64,000 bases of DNA, taken from Gordius sp. MW1. Lineage: Eukaryota > Nematomorpha > Gordioida > Gordea > Gordiidae. Position 1 is the stretch's first letter. Each line of letters begins with the position of its first letter. The position numbers and the translations under genes were made by a program. The notes below the pieces were generated by a model that had not been told where the DNA came from, searched no databases, and saw only the letters and a program-made list of their open reading frames with translations. Location: NCBI GenBank assembly GCA_964036665.1, contig OZ038527.1:26453901-26517900 (forward strand). The letters run 5' to 3'. Of this stretch, positions 20,039 through 31,639 are shown one piece after another.

Positions 20039-22239
20039 AAAGTATTAGACTTATAAGAATATTAGGATTTAAGATTTAACTTTAAGACATAATATATGCA
20101 AAGAGAGCAAATGATAAGGGGGTAGCATTTTATTAAACATTAAAATATATACTAAAGTTAGAAACCTGAAAATGGTCTTTTATAGCTGTAAAAATATTAA
20201 TGGACCCAAAAATACATTATTTTTTAAAATTTATAATTTATACATTGGTGTCAGAATACGGATTGTCAACATAAATCCTCATACCAATGTTTTAGTCTTT
20301 ACAAATTAGTTACTATTTGACAAGCACAATATATTTTTATTATTGCTATAAAAGGTAAATGTAAAAGCAATAAATCCTTTTTGGCCATATATATTATAAC
20401 GACGTATGTAATCCTTAACTACAATTTAGAATTATATCCGTTAATAACAAAAAGTATAACGAAAAAAACTATATGCTACCTACCAATTTTTGTTAAATTC
20501 TTTGTAAAGCCAATTACAAAACTAAACGAAGGCACTCATATTATCCCAAAATAAAAATTTATTGCAAATTTTATTTATTTTAACACCATGGACTTAATAG
20601 ATTTTATAATACCCTCGCAGCTTCCAGTATGTCTCAACAAACGCCTTAGCAATAAATTTTTTTACTTATTTCAACAAAAAAATTATCACCAAACATCATT
20701 TTTTTTTAAAACTTGAAATTTTTTTTAATAATTAAACGCTTTCTCACTATTCTATAATGTTGAGTCGGCTTAAAAAGTGTAATTCAGACATTCATCTATC
20801 TCCTATCAAAATAGTTTAAATGAATATGCCTAACTTAAATATATAATAATTGGATTAATAGAGCATACAGCTCAGCCGCATCTTTGAGCAATGGTTGGCA
20901 ATAAGCATTGCCACTTTTTTACTCAAACATGATATTAAGTTGTGTCCGAGTTTTTCTTAATTGAATGGACACGTCCTAATATTATAGAAAGTGATTTTCA
21001 CAATATCTTATAAGTATTTTTTTTTTGGGGGGGGGGGCTTGACTTAACCTACCATCTTTATTAAAATAGTATATCAGAATTTTTATTGGATTGTGATTCA
21101 AATTTAGAAAGAGAACATGGGAATAGGGCTGATATCTTGCCGATGAAAAAGCACGGCTACACACCACCATCAAGTCACTTAGTATCTTTTATGGTTTTTG
21201 TATTATGCAAGTATATACAATCCAGAGGTTTGATGTTGAAAAAGCTAGAACAATTATATTTCTAGTATTATTAGAAAAATGTATATAAAAAGTTTCGCTA
21301 TACTTAGTTCAATGATTGATTATTTATACTCATTTTCTTTCCGTTCTTTATTACATCTATTTTCGTTTAAAAATGTCTTAAATTAAAAATAAATTAATGT
21401 TGAAAAACAATATATCTATATATAAAGCAGCCGCCTTATGAACTTAAGTTTGCATCTTATCATTTTATAAAAGACTCATTTAATTGTCCTTCAGAACTTT
21501 AATGAATGAGATCAAACGGGGTGGTCATTTGAGTAGCAGATTTTCCGATTAAAAAATATAATTTATGATTCATGATTAGACTTAGTCTAAAGGGGATAAT
21601 ATAGTGAAAGTGACGCTCAGAAGTTCAATAATCAATTTGACTTTGACGTAAAATGAATTTTAAATATACTAATAAACGATTAAAACAAACCTAATAATAT
21701 GACTTATTCGTAAATCGTGAGTGATTTATAAGTCTGTTATGTGTTTTATATTATATATGGCTTTTGGGTTAGATACCTTATAGCAAAAATATGAAAAACA
21801 CACAAAATTAGAATAATATTTATAAATGACGATTCTTAATGACAGAAAACCATGTTGTTACATTTCCTACAAATGATGTTAACAAGCGCGTCTTATTAGA
21901 CCTAGACTGTTGAAAGGAGTAAACAGCTCGGTACCATAACCATCAAAAGAGTCTATCGTGAGAAGTACGCTTGATGTATGGTCCGATCCTAAATCTTAGA
22001 TAAAATTACTATGGGGCTAGCCTTGTTGATTTTATAGCATAGCCACATGTGCCGTAATTTCTTGCTACACTCAACCTGGCAATATCAGTACTACATTATT
22101 AGTAACACACTGTTGTTGATTATACATATTAGCTGTACATGAGAGACTACATCACAAAAGAATTTACTAGTGGTAGGCTGACACCATACCCACGTTGAAA
22201 GTCCTCAAAAAAAGGGACTAGCACTTATGGTATGGCTAT
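20039..22239. other. Unannotated AT-rich DNA
   Basis: No supported gene. Notable only are a homopolymer junction TTTTTTTTGGGGGGGGGG at about 21020-21037 and several long A/T tracts. The upstream part (20040-20300) may include the GPCR 2 promoter. Confidence 0.5.
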
Positions 22240-22247
22240 ATGCACAC

Positions 22248-22452
22248 TAGTGTTGTTAAAAGGGCTGGGTTTTGTTTGGTCGATCTTTGTTTTTAGTCAA
22301 CTAGAGATAAATAGACCAAAGGTCTTCTGGTCAAACTTTTGGTCAATTTATGCGACTAAGGAAAATAAACCAAAAAATCTTTGGTTTGTTGATGTTTAGT
22401 CAACTTAAACCAATAGTCGACCAATTGAAACCCAGCCGTTTTTACAACACTA
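22248..22452. mobile_element. hAT-type MITE, 205 bp, with 8-bp target duplication
   Basis: Terminal inverted repeats start TAGTGTTGTTAAAAGGGCTG and end with the matching CAGCCGTTTTTACAACACTA. The flanks are a perfect 8-bp duplication ATGCACAC (22240-22247 and 22453-22460). An 8-bp TSD with a TAG-type end is diagnostic of the hAT superfamily. The interior is itself largely palindromic (GGTCGATC, CGACTAAG and GACCAA blocks). No coding capacity. A more diverged relative is at 59676-59863. Confidence 0.88.
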
Positions 22453-22460
22453 ATGCACAC

Positions 22461-23930
22461 CATAATATCTGTACTCGGCGACCCCTTTACGTTCCCAAGG
22501 CACGGTCACCTATTAATATGTATTATCATCATAGCGAGTTTTTTACTTGACGCCTACCCCCAACTTTTTCCACAAGGGATTGGGACTGTCGTTAGAGTCA
22601 GTTATAAATCCCAATAGATATAAAGATAGCATAAAAAGCAAGAAACAATTTATGATTATCGACCCATTTAATGACGCCATGTTTTAGCATCTTTACCAAT
22701 CTAATCGTCCTTCATTTTGTTGAATATTAATATTTATCTTAAAAAATTTATATTATGCGAATATGACATTATAAAAGATTGTAACAACAACAAAAATTTA
22801 TGGAAGGTGGAGAAATTTAAAATTACATTGTAAATAGTTGAAATTAAATATGACATTAGCGCCATATAATATATTTTATCTTTGACCTATCAATATAATA
22901 GTTATTTACTGAATTTTAATGCAATCAGCTCTACACAAATTAATTGTATTATTACTTGTTCAACCCTGCATCAGTTATATCGTTGTCAACCCAAACCCAG
23001 TTAGCCAAAGTTTAAGCTCTATTTCGATAAGGTTGCTACGAACTTGCATTAAAGCTTGCCAATTATTAATAAGAATACTGGTATATTTTAACCTTATGGT
23101 ATTCTGACAAGTTTGACATCTTTAGAAAAAAAGATTTGTAATGGATAATAAATATAAAAATTTATTACGGCGATGTATCATTTTATCGCTAACCTACATA
23201 TGCGAATGACAAGGTATGCCATATAATTAATAGGAATTCATTAATTTGTCATGGTAAATTTTTTTTTTTAGTTTTATTACATTTTTGGCAACCACGATGC
23301 AATGAAACATGTCAATTAATGCTTTAACTTAGTTATTGGGGAATATAACAAAATTTACAGAGAGGAAGGGATGGCACCCTCTTTATACACGGAAAAAAAC
23401 TCATTAGCTAGAATTATTTTGCACTATTTTTGAAACAGCTGCGACTATAACTTCAAAAATCACTTAGCTTTTTATTACTATAAATTCTTTTTTAAGCTTT
23501 TTTTAAATAAAACATAAAAAATTTATTTAACAGCTTTAAACTAATCTATTGCAACGTTTAGGTTTTTTTTTATTTTCATAACTACATGAAAAATTATTTA
23601 GACTATTAATCTATTTTGACTAAATATCTTGTTAAAAGAATTATAATATAAAAAAAGGAGATTTTTCTTAAAACTCGGCAACAATTAATCAACTTTTTGA
23701 AAAATAGCTAGCATTTGAATTACCCGATTTTATATTAATAAAATTTAAATTAAAGGCATGACTTATTATTAAAAAATATGACAAATAATTTCTCTCTCTT
23801 GCTAATAAAGAAAACTCATTTATATTCTTCGATCTCATTAACTCAAAATTGTGCTACCTAAACTTTCTCAGAACTCTGAGATTTTTTTGTAGAACCATAT
23901 GATAAATTCAATAAAAGAACGGATTTAATT
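22461..23930. other. Unannotated AT-rich DNA
   Basis: No gene or repeat that I can support. Short frames such as 22919-23107 lack codon bias or family resemblance. Confidence 0.5.
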
Positions 23931-23932
23931 TT

Positions 23933-24290
23933 TTGAATTCTAGTTTAAGGTCCTTTTTGTTTGATGGCTCAGGCGAACAAGATGTATTCCTAGATGATGC
24001 TGGAGCTCTTAGACTAGGGGTGAAATTTTCGAAGCCTTTTATTTGTCAAAATTGCAATACACTCGTAGACGAACAAGCCAGGCATCCCTTACACTGCCTA
24101 ACAAACAAATGTAAATACGTTAGACACAATAAGGCTAATAATTTAAAGCGCTCTTAAAAGGGCAAAGATTCCATCCATTTTAGAGCCATCGGGCTCCTTT
24201 GGGACGTATGCGCCCTGATCGGTCATCTTTAGTCCGATGGAGAATTGGCCTTCACCTTAAATGGGACTTAAGTTGTTTTTACTTATTTGC
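23933..24290 (+). pseudogene. Retroelement fragment with C-C-H-C finger and RHxxxN motif
   Basis: Reading through from 23933: LRLGVKFSKPFICQNC, then DEQARHPLHC and VRHNKANNLKR. This is the zinc-binding C-x2-C...H-x4-C plus RHxxxN signature of a common animal reverse-transcriptase C-terminus. After a stop at 24155 the same frame family continues with PSILEPSG-like and LKWDLSC-like blocks up to about 24290, as expected for the downstream nuclease-like domain. It is truncated on both sides. It is related to 14522-15190 and 62243-62539. Confidence 0.5.
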
Positions 24291-24334
24291 CCACTCTAGC
24301 AAACAATGATAACACAGGTCTGCAAAAAAAATAT

Positions 24335-25165
24335 CATGCAAACGGACTCATAATTTTGATAGAAAATTTTGCGCTGAAAAGTAATATGTTTTTAGTTTTT
24401 TCCTACATCTACCAGTTTTTTAGATAAACGAGGTTGAAGGTGAAGGTGCCAAAAATGCCCATCTTAAGCCTTTTTAGGGCTATATTGCCACGGCATTTTT
24501 GTAATATATTCATGTAGATTAAAATTTTAGCTATAGGTCCATTAATTTAATTTTTTTGTTTTACCTATATATTTAAATTTATTCGCATTTACGTGAACTC
24601 CTTTCCCTTATTAAAATTCGCCCCACTATGTCTGGAAAAAGGAGTACATTAGAGTTCATACTACACACGCGATGTTTACTAACACATCTCTCTCTCCCTT
24701 CACCTACCCTCCTCATTTCTCATCTACTTCCGCCTCCTTCATGTGTGCCTGGATAAATATGGGGGCGGAAGTGGAAGAGATGGAGAAAGGGAGAGATTGA
24801 TGTAGTAAACAGCGCGTGTGTAGTATGAGCTCTAATGAACTCCTTTTTCCAGACATAGTGGGACGAATTTTGACAAGGAGAAGGGGTTTACGCAAACGCG
24901 TATAAATTTGAGTATAAGGGAGATATAGAAAAAAAATGAAAAATGGACCTAAAGGTGAAACTTTAATCTACATGAATATATTACTATTTTTCGCTAAATA
25001 TTAAAAATGCCGTGGCAATATAGCCTCAAAAAGGCTTAAAGTGAGCATTTTTGGCACCTTCAACCTCGTTTATATAAAAAACTGGTAATTGTCGAAAAAA
25101 ACGAATATCATATTATTTTTCAGCGTAAAATTCTCTATCAGCAGAATTATTGGTCTGATTGCAGG
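24335..25165. repeat. Foldback (palindromic) element, ~830 bp
   Basis: Left arm from about 24335 to 24730 and right arm from about 24750 to 25165 are inverted copies. Paired blocks include ACCAGTTTTTTAGATAAACG with its partner at about 25066-25086, GCCGTGGCAATATAGCC near 25008, CATGAATATATTA near 24972, and CATAGTGGGACGAATTT near 24856. The reading frame at 24713-24895 lies in the arm and is not a gene. The structure is that of a foldback or long-TIR MITE. I could not fix the exact ends or a target duplication. Confidence 0.85.
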
Positions 25166-25650
25166 ATGTAATCACAAAGCCAATATTTGTAGAGCTGTGT
25201 AATTTAGCCGTTGCTGAGTGACGAAAAACCATTAAATACAATGCCCCTTTACCCTTAAACCATTTTACTCCATTGGTCGTTTCGTGTTCGTGCACCTATG
25301 GCAAACAAGCCTTAGCTTTTTTAAAGAGTTAGGAAGCGGTCCCCCGCCTAAACATTCGCTACCCTTTTTACTTAAACAAAGACTTGATATTCTTAAGACT
25401 AAATATAAAACATGCGCGGATACAATTTTGGAAGTTCATCTTCATGACTTCATATTATAATAGTTTATTTTTATTATTTGATGCACATTTTGTTTAATAT
25501 ATTGTATGTAATTATTTTATATAATTAACAACCGATTTTTATAAACAAATAAACCTTTGGTAAAAAATTAATGTTAGGCGGCTTTAAATATTTTATTATT
25601 TTACACTAAAAAAATGCCTATTTTTAAATTAATTTTTTTAAAGATTCCCA
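25166..25650. other. AT-rich DNA, nothing recognised
   Basis: Spacer between the foldback element and a decayed gypsy RT. Confidence 0.5.
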
Positions 25651-26333
25651 AAATCCTTTAACTATAAACACCCAATGCGGTTTATTTAAATATTAAAAAT
25701 TATCCTTTGCCATCGCTTTTGCACCAGCTTTTTTCCAACGATTTGTGAACCCATTATTTGAAGATTTTCGTGGAATAGTATGTTACCTTGACAATATTTT
25801 TGTAGCGGAAAAGTCTTTTGACGACCTTAATCAAAAATTATAGAAAGTATTTGATATTCTGGAAAAAGCGGATATTAAATTAAAACTAGAAAAATGTAAA
25901 TTTTTACAAAAAAAGTGGAAACCTTAGGTCATATCATTAGTCAAGATGAGATTTTTATGACTGACAAAAATACGCAGACAATAATAACAGCACCTTCCCC
26001 CACTAATGTCAAGGACAATCTTTTTTCGGATTACATATTATTCAAAATTTATTGAAAAAAATTCTACTATGGCACAACCATTATACATTTAAAAAGTCAA
26101 TAACTTGGAAGTGGTGCCAAGATTGTTCGACTGCTACCTAAACTATTAATAATGCGATTGTCCAAGCACCTATCTTAAAGGATTTTGATTCTGAGTTACC
26201 TTTAGTACTTTAGACGTATGCTTCGTCAGGACTTGGTACAGTAGTAGCAGATGAAATTAAAGGCACCCGATTGCTTTTGTTTCTCGCACCCTCAGCGCCG
26301 CCGAATAGAATTATAGTCAAATGGAAAAAGAAG
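25650..26333 (+). pseudogene. Decayed Ty3/gypsy RT and RNase H (left part)
   Basis: The translation includes APAFFQRFVNPLFEDF followed by YLDNIF (RT motif C region, with the second aspartate changed to N), a thumb, then RNase H remnants (SGLGTVVADEIKG, then an AFVSRTLSAAE-like block in another frame). Several stops and frameshifts are present. It is cut at 26334 by the hAT element, and the RNase H continues at 29113. Confidence 0.7.
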
Positions 26334-26341
26334 GTTCAGCT

Positions 26342-29104
26342 CAGAGGTGTGCACGGATCAAATTTTTTTAATCCGATCCGATCTGAGAGGATTTTGAAAA
26401 ATTTATATCCCATCCGATCCGATCCGAGTTTTTTAAAATCTAAATCCGATCCGAAATTTTTAAATTAAAATTTTACGAACGGAAGTTTTTATTGATGATT
26501 TAATTCAAAATACATAAAAATTAGGTATATCAATTTTAATAGACCTGAAATAAATATAAAATTTTATTTGACTAGTTTTATATTATCATATAAAAATAAT
26601 AAAGAATCTAAATTTTCTGGTTTAATTCGCGTTCTTTTTACTTCTAATGTTCTTCCAGCCACCGAGAAATTTCTTTCTAAAGTGGTAGAGGTAGCAGGTA
26701 TAGCTAAAACTTTATTTGCCAGCTTATAAAGCCTTGGCAGGACTGTCTGATATAAAACCCACCATTTCAGCAAATCTTTTTTTGAATCATATTTGCAATC
26801 TTCATTCTTTAACGAAAGGTAAATTGAGATTTCATCGGTGGCTTTATCTTCTTCCTGCTCATCTTCCCATTGATTAACTATTTTAAACTATAAATTAAAT
26901 AATTTATTTTATGTAAAAAATATATTTACATATTTAAATGCATGTTAATTACTTTTTTGTCTTTTTTTTGAGGCTGGCTATCACTACTACTTGCCGCATA
27001 ATTTTCAATCTCAGTTGCAGAATCTACCAAAAAATCCTTAGACGCTAGTGTGGATCTTATTTCATTAATTACGCCTTCTCGCTCATTTGGGGGGAGCATC
27101 CTGAGTTGGCGATAATTTGGGCATAAAAATATGGCAATTTTATGTTGTTGAGTGATTAGAAATTTTGACTTGAGGGTGGTACAAATATCTTTTTTAAGAT
27201 TATTAATTTCATGATGTTCTTCAAAATCATCAGTTTGCTCGTGGTCTGATTGTGAAAGATCAGTGAGTAATTGGTAATATTGAATCAATATATTGTGAAA
27301 GGTTAGGTGTTTTTCAGCTTCCAGAACTAAAGAAGCCGTTTTAAACGGCCGGAGTATTTCTATTAGTTTGGTCAGCAAATTTTTATCAATCACATCTATC
27401 TTCTCTGGCATATCTATAGAAGTTAGATATGTGGTCAGTTCCTTATACTCCTTCAATATGCTCTCAAACATGTCGAGTCAGGAGTTCCATCTTGTTTCTA
27501 TTGCTTGATGCAATGTATGATTTAAATATTTATTTTTGCCACTTTGCTTCATATATGTCGTTAGCTTTTTGCATGCTTCTATCAAGTCATTAACCTGAGG
27601 GTAATGGAATGTAAAATCATTTTTATTGTATACGTTTCGTAGTACTGTATTCAGTAAATGGGACGTGCAATTCATTCGCTTATTTTGCAAGGCTTTGACC
27701 ATGTTAGAGCCCTGATCGGTAACGTAAGTTATCAATCTCATGTATTCCGTAGGGATGTGAAGTTTTCAAAATTTACAGATATTTCTCTTAAAATTCCCCT
27801 GTTTTTTTTCAACATCTATTTTTGAAGTGAAAAGAATATGCTTATGTAGGATTCCGAGGGATATATAATGTAAAGAAAATGTTAAGTAGTTTATTTTAAT
27901 AAAGTCATCTGTCCAGAGGTCGAGAGTGGCTGAACATGATTTTGCTTTTAAATGGGGGAGTAACTTTAATATTAATGCTTCTCTACTTACTGCAAGTTTT
28001 GCTGTATTCTTACTTAAGGTAGTCCTATCTGAAGGTAATTCATCAACGTTTATATGACCATGAATGGCACCAATATTCAGAGCTCCTTGGAGCATTGCTC
28101 TAAATCCTTCCCCGTTAACGATTAAAAACGGTGGAATATCTTTTGAAATAAAATAAATTAGATGCTTTTCAAAAAAAAATTTTAATTTTATGATTTCAGC
28201 AAGAGGTTTGGTAACAAATTTGTCAATTGCATTTTTAGCTGAAGTTTTTGGAATACATTTATGATGCAAAAGATGGAAACTACCTCGAATGGAATTGTAT
28301 GTGTAGATATGATGACATTTCTTGCAGATAACATAACCGATGTATGTATCATTTTCATTTAGAAGGCAAAGTAACACCAAATTTGACTTTTTCTGTCTTC
28401 TTTTTTAATTTGTTGAAGCATATTTCTTTTACATTTTATTATTATTTCTTCCATGACGGTTTTTAATATGATAAACAATATTGTTGTATTTGCTAGCTGT
28501 TACGAATCCCAATGATTCTTTCCAACACACCCCCCCCCCTCCCCCATTATTTTTTCCCCTCAAGTCAGCATTACTCACACCATCTCGTCAACGACAATAC
28601 CCCTGCACAATGGAGATTGCTTCTAAGAAGGCAAACTACATCATTCACGATTACCCGGAATCAAGAGGGAAAGGAGCTACGCGTGTTCTTTAAGGAAAGG
28701 GGAGATTGTAATTGATGATTTTCGGAGTTGAGTTGAGTTGAGTTGAGATAGAAAGAGATGCGTGTGCTAAAAAGGAAACGGGAGATGTTGATTTATCATT
28801 GACACTAGCTCCTTTCTCGGCAAACAAGAAAGTCTAGCTAGAAAAAAACGCTAGGGAAATACTGACAAATATATTAGGGTATATTGAGCATCAAAAATGG
28901 TAAAGTTAAAAAAGAATGCAAAGATAATTATGAGGAGATATACTAAAAATTATTAATTTAAGTAATTAGAACTTATTATTGTTTATTTTAAATTAAAAAT
29001 CCGATCCGATTCGACTAAAATAAAATGTTGATCCGATCCTATCCGACTTCTAAAATTAAAATGTTTGTCCGATGTCGGATCGGATTGATCCGTGCACACC
29101 TCAA
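26342..29104 (-). mobile_element. hAT transposon with degenerate transposase, 2763 bp
   Basis: Terminal inverted repeats are AGGTGTGCACGGATCAAA at the left and the reverse of it (TTGATCCGTGCACACCT) at the right. Further in are clusters of ATCCGATCCGA motifs, the usual hAT subterminal transposase-binding repeats. The 8-bp target duplication is GTTCAGCT (26334-26341) / GTTCAGCC (29105-29112), one mismatch. The element lies inside the RNase H of a decayed gypsy. The right interior contains a GAGTT microsatellite (28723-28747). Confidence 0.9.
26564..28440 (-). pseudogene. hAT transposase (BED finger, RNase-H-like, hAT dimerisation)
   Basis: Minus strand, N to C: a BED zinc finger (SQIWCYF, then GYVICKKC and a GSFHLLHHKC end, with one frameshift near 28385), the first catalytic block ATLDLWTDDF, VTDQGSNMVKAL (second acidic block), CTSHLLN and ETRWNS, an insertion domain, then ATSTTLERNFSVAGRTL in the C-terminal dimerisation domain ending LLFLYDN. 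Two in-frame TGA stops (near 27767 and 27477) and one frameshift break it. A probable intron of about 66 bp (GTAATT...TTATAG, about 26887-26952) joins the last two parts in phase 0. By family knowledge it would cut and paste hAT DNA. It was recently functional but is now inactive unless the breaks are sequence errors. Confidence 0.8.
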
Positions 29105-29112
29105 GTTCAGCC

Positions 29113-29640
29113 ATAATTTTAATTTCCACACATTAAAGAACTATATGTATGGCCACCAATTTACATTAATAATCAATAGCCCTTAATATCATTAATTAAG
29201 CCATATAAAAATGTACAGCAGGCCGTGGCGAGACTCCAGAGATTTGCCTTAATTACGACACCCTACCGGTATAACATGATATATAAAACTGGTATAGAGA
29301 ACGTGTAGGCTGATATGTTATTTAAACTTTCAATAGAATTCTAAGAAACACCAAATCAGGGGGAAGAAATATACAGCATCTACATAGGACCCTTTACACA
29401 TTTTCCTATCAATTTGATTTAAATAGCGAGATATACTTGCCAAGATTCTATCTTGGAGGCAAGTATACAATTATATTATCGACGGCTGGATTGCTACTAT
29501 CTCCACGTCAAAAGGAATGACGATACTAAATGGCTGCATATTTTGGGGATACCGATATTAAACAAAGATTAATAAAAGATATTTCAAATCTTATCCACCT
29601 AGGACATCAGGGATGAGCCGGTGTAGGGTGTCAGCATTGA
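29113..29640 (+). pseudogene. Decayed gypsy RNase H and integrase zinc region (right part)
   Basis: Continues the RNase H of 25650-26333 after the hAT insertion (HxxLKxYMYGHQF-like block near 29120-29160). The end of RNase H and an integrase N-terminal segment follow (ILNGCIFWGYRY near 29525, LIHLGHQGMSR near 29600), with many stops. No LTR was found, although AT-rich sequence up to 29850 could hide one. Confidence 0.6.
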
Positions 29641-29762
29641 GCTGCTAACACTAAACAGCCCTTTTGATCGGGTGGAAGCATGATTAATTGTTTTTTTGCA
29701 TGCTCTCCCTTAAATGAGACTGGGTAGAGGCGTGTTAGAGGAGATATTTTGAAATTTTAGCT

Positions 29763-29811
29763 CGTGTTAACACCAGCATTCATCGTGTTAACACCAGCAT
29801 TCATCGTGTTA
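29763..29811. repeat. Short tandem repeat, 23-bp unit, ~2.3 copies
   Basis: CGTGTTAACACCAGCATTCAT occurs twice and the start a third time. It contains GTTAAC palindromes. Confidence 0.85.
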
Positions 29812-29858
29812 TTACTGAGACATTGTTCTTAAATAAACAATTATTCATTCCTCACACT

Positions 29859-30209
29859 TAGAGATGTTAAAATTCTTTTATGCTACATGCTCAACCCTGG
29901 TAATAGGCACTTATCTCCTACCATTCCCAGCTAGCATAAGGAGCAGATGCTGCTTAATAACCCGGTAACTAGCACCAGCAGATTGAAGCTGCTGATGGGT
30001 GCTGGTTGAGTAGGATATAAACTAGCTGGGCATCGAGCAGAGTTGCTTGATATTAACCGTGGTATCGAGCATGGTTGTTTGAAACTAAACATGGTTTTCA
30101 GCAGATTTTATTATAGCGTACTCGCTGAGTAGGCAATTGGCATTTAATGCTAATACAAACACAATTTTTATATTTATACATAATTGCTTATCAATATTAT
30201 TTGAATTTT
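29859..30209 (+). repeat. Outer left arm of the satellite hAT element
   Basis: About 350 bp matching the reverse complement of 39030-39380. Shared blocks include CTCAACCCTGG, GGCACTTATCTCCTACCATT, AGCTGCTGATGGGTGCTGGT and GCGTACTCGCTGAGTA. Internal near-palindromes are visible (CCAGCAGATTGAAGCTGCTG). The HINE insertion follows immediately. Confidence 0.9.
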
Positions 30210-31594
30210 AATTGCTATGCAATTTATGGGCTCGTTTTTGGTTGTCCGTTGTCCGTCCGTTGTCCGTTGTCCTCCCTATCTATTTGCATTGGGTATATTA
30301 GGTTATCGCTTTTTAATTGCTATGCATGAGAAAGAGGTGCCCCACCCCTCATCTCTATCTCATGCATAAGAGGTGCCCCACCCCTCATCTCTCTCTCCCT
30401 CGGTGTGTTATATATAAGATTTGTTAAATTATCTATTATATAATAAACATAAATAAAAGTTGTTTACTTTTAATTGCTATGCAATTTAACTAGTTATATA
30501 ATAAACATAAATAAAAGTTGTTTACTTTTAATTGCTATGCAGTTTAACTAGTTTTTGTTATATAATAAACATAGATAAAAGTTGTTTACTTTTAATGCTA
30601 TGCAATTTAACTAGTTATATAATAAACATAAATAAAAGTTGTTTACTTTTAATTGCTATGCAATTTAACTAGTTTTGGGGTTAGAATCCCCGAGTTTTTT
30701 TGACTCTTATGATTGTTCTTGTTACTATCATTGATAATAAGAATTTTTGGCCGTCCGCTGGCTGCTGACCAATGAAAAAAATGACCATTGGCCAAAATGT
30801 GAATCGAAATTATTTTTTTCGTTTTTTTTTGACTATTATGAATTTATATCCACTTTTACCGTGTCCTGGCTGCTGACCAATGGAAAAAAATGACCATTGG
30901 CCAAAATGTGATTCGAAAATTTTTTTTTCGTTTTTTTTTACTCTTATGAATTTATATCCACTTTTACCGTGTGCTGGCTGCTGACCAATGGAAAAAAATG
31001 ACCATTGGCCAAAGTGAGCATCAAAATTTTTTTTCCGTTTTTTTATGGCTATCATTGACTTATAGAGTATCTGATGGTACTGACCAATAGAGAAAAAGTG
31101 ACCATTGGCCAAATTTTTGATTTTTTTAATTAAAAATTGTTCAAATTCAACAAAAAATTTCTCCCAACAATTCTGCAAATTCTTAACATTGTGTTGTTTT
31201 ATAATATAAAGTTTGTTAGACCCATAATCACTAAAGGCCATAAAAACTAATGTAATACGCAACTAGAAGCAAACACTAAATCTAACCCTAACCCTTGCCT
31301 ATATTACATTTTGCCTATAATGGAAAATTTGTATAAATAATTAATTAATCATTAGGCATTTAATACCCCCCTATAGGCATTCTCGCCCCTTCCCACCTTT
31401 CTCGCCCATAAATTGCATAGCAAATATGATACATTTAAACGAAGTACAGATGAGTCGTCCCCCCTTCCCTTCCCCTCTTCCCTTCCCTTCCCCTCTTCCC
31501 TTCCCTTCCCCTCTTCCCTTCCCTTCCCCTCTTCCCTTCCCTTCCCCTCTTCCCTTCCCTTCTCCCCCTTCCCACGAGGGCCGAAGGCCCGAGT
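30210..31594 (+). mobile_element. HINE-like element, copy C, inserted in the left hAT arm
   Basis: Starts AATTGCTATGCAATTTATGG and ends at the GGGCCGAAGGCCC hairpin (31578-31590) plus GAG and T residues. Internal parts match copies A and B: the ATTGCTATGCAATTTAACTA module repeated four times (30472-30680), CCAAT-dyad tandem units (30690-31110), CTAACCCTAACCC (31283), the inverted subterminal block (31406) and a long CCCTTCC microsatellite (31461-31570). The right arm of the host hAT has the uninterrupted site GAATTTTTAATAATAG (reverse of 39013-39028), so the insertion went into a T5 run. Insertion between Ts is the Helentron habit. Confidence 0.75.
30690..31110 (+). repeat. CCAAT-dyad tandem repeats of HINE copy C
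   Basis: Three to four units with CTGACCAATGG, an A-rich spacer and GACCATTGGCC. The minus-strand frame at 30810-31262 spans the units and resembles the frame at 2816-3073 in copy A only because the repeats match. Confidence 0.8.
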
Positions 31595-31639
31595 TTTTTA
31601 ATAATAGATCAATACATTGAGAATTGAGATGTTATGATG

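Noticed and set aside
26564..28440. In-frame TGA codons in the hAT transposase and at 40181 as evidence of TGA recoding to Trp
   Set aside because: VPS37A and the two GPCRs use TGG for tryptophan and VPS37A ends properly at TGA. The simplest reading is decayed mobile-element genes.
31413..31620. Pro/Ser/Leu-rich frames over the CCCTTCC microsatellite
   Set aside because: Direct translation of a simple repeat.
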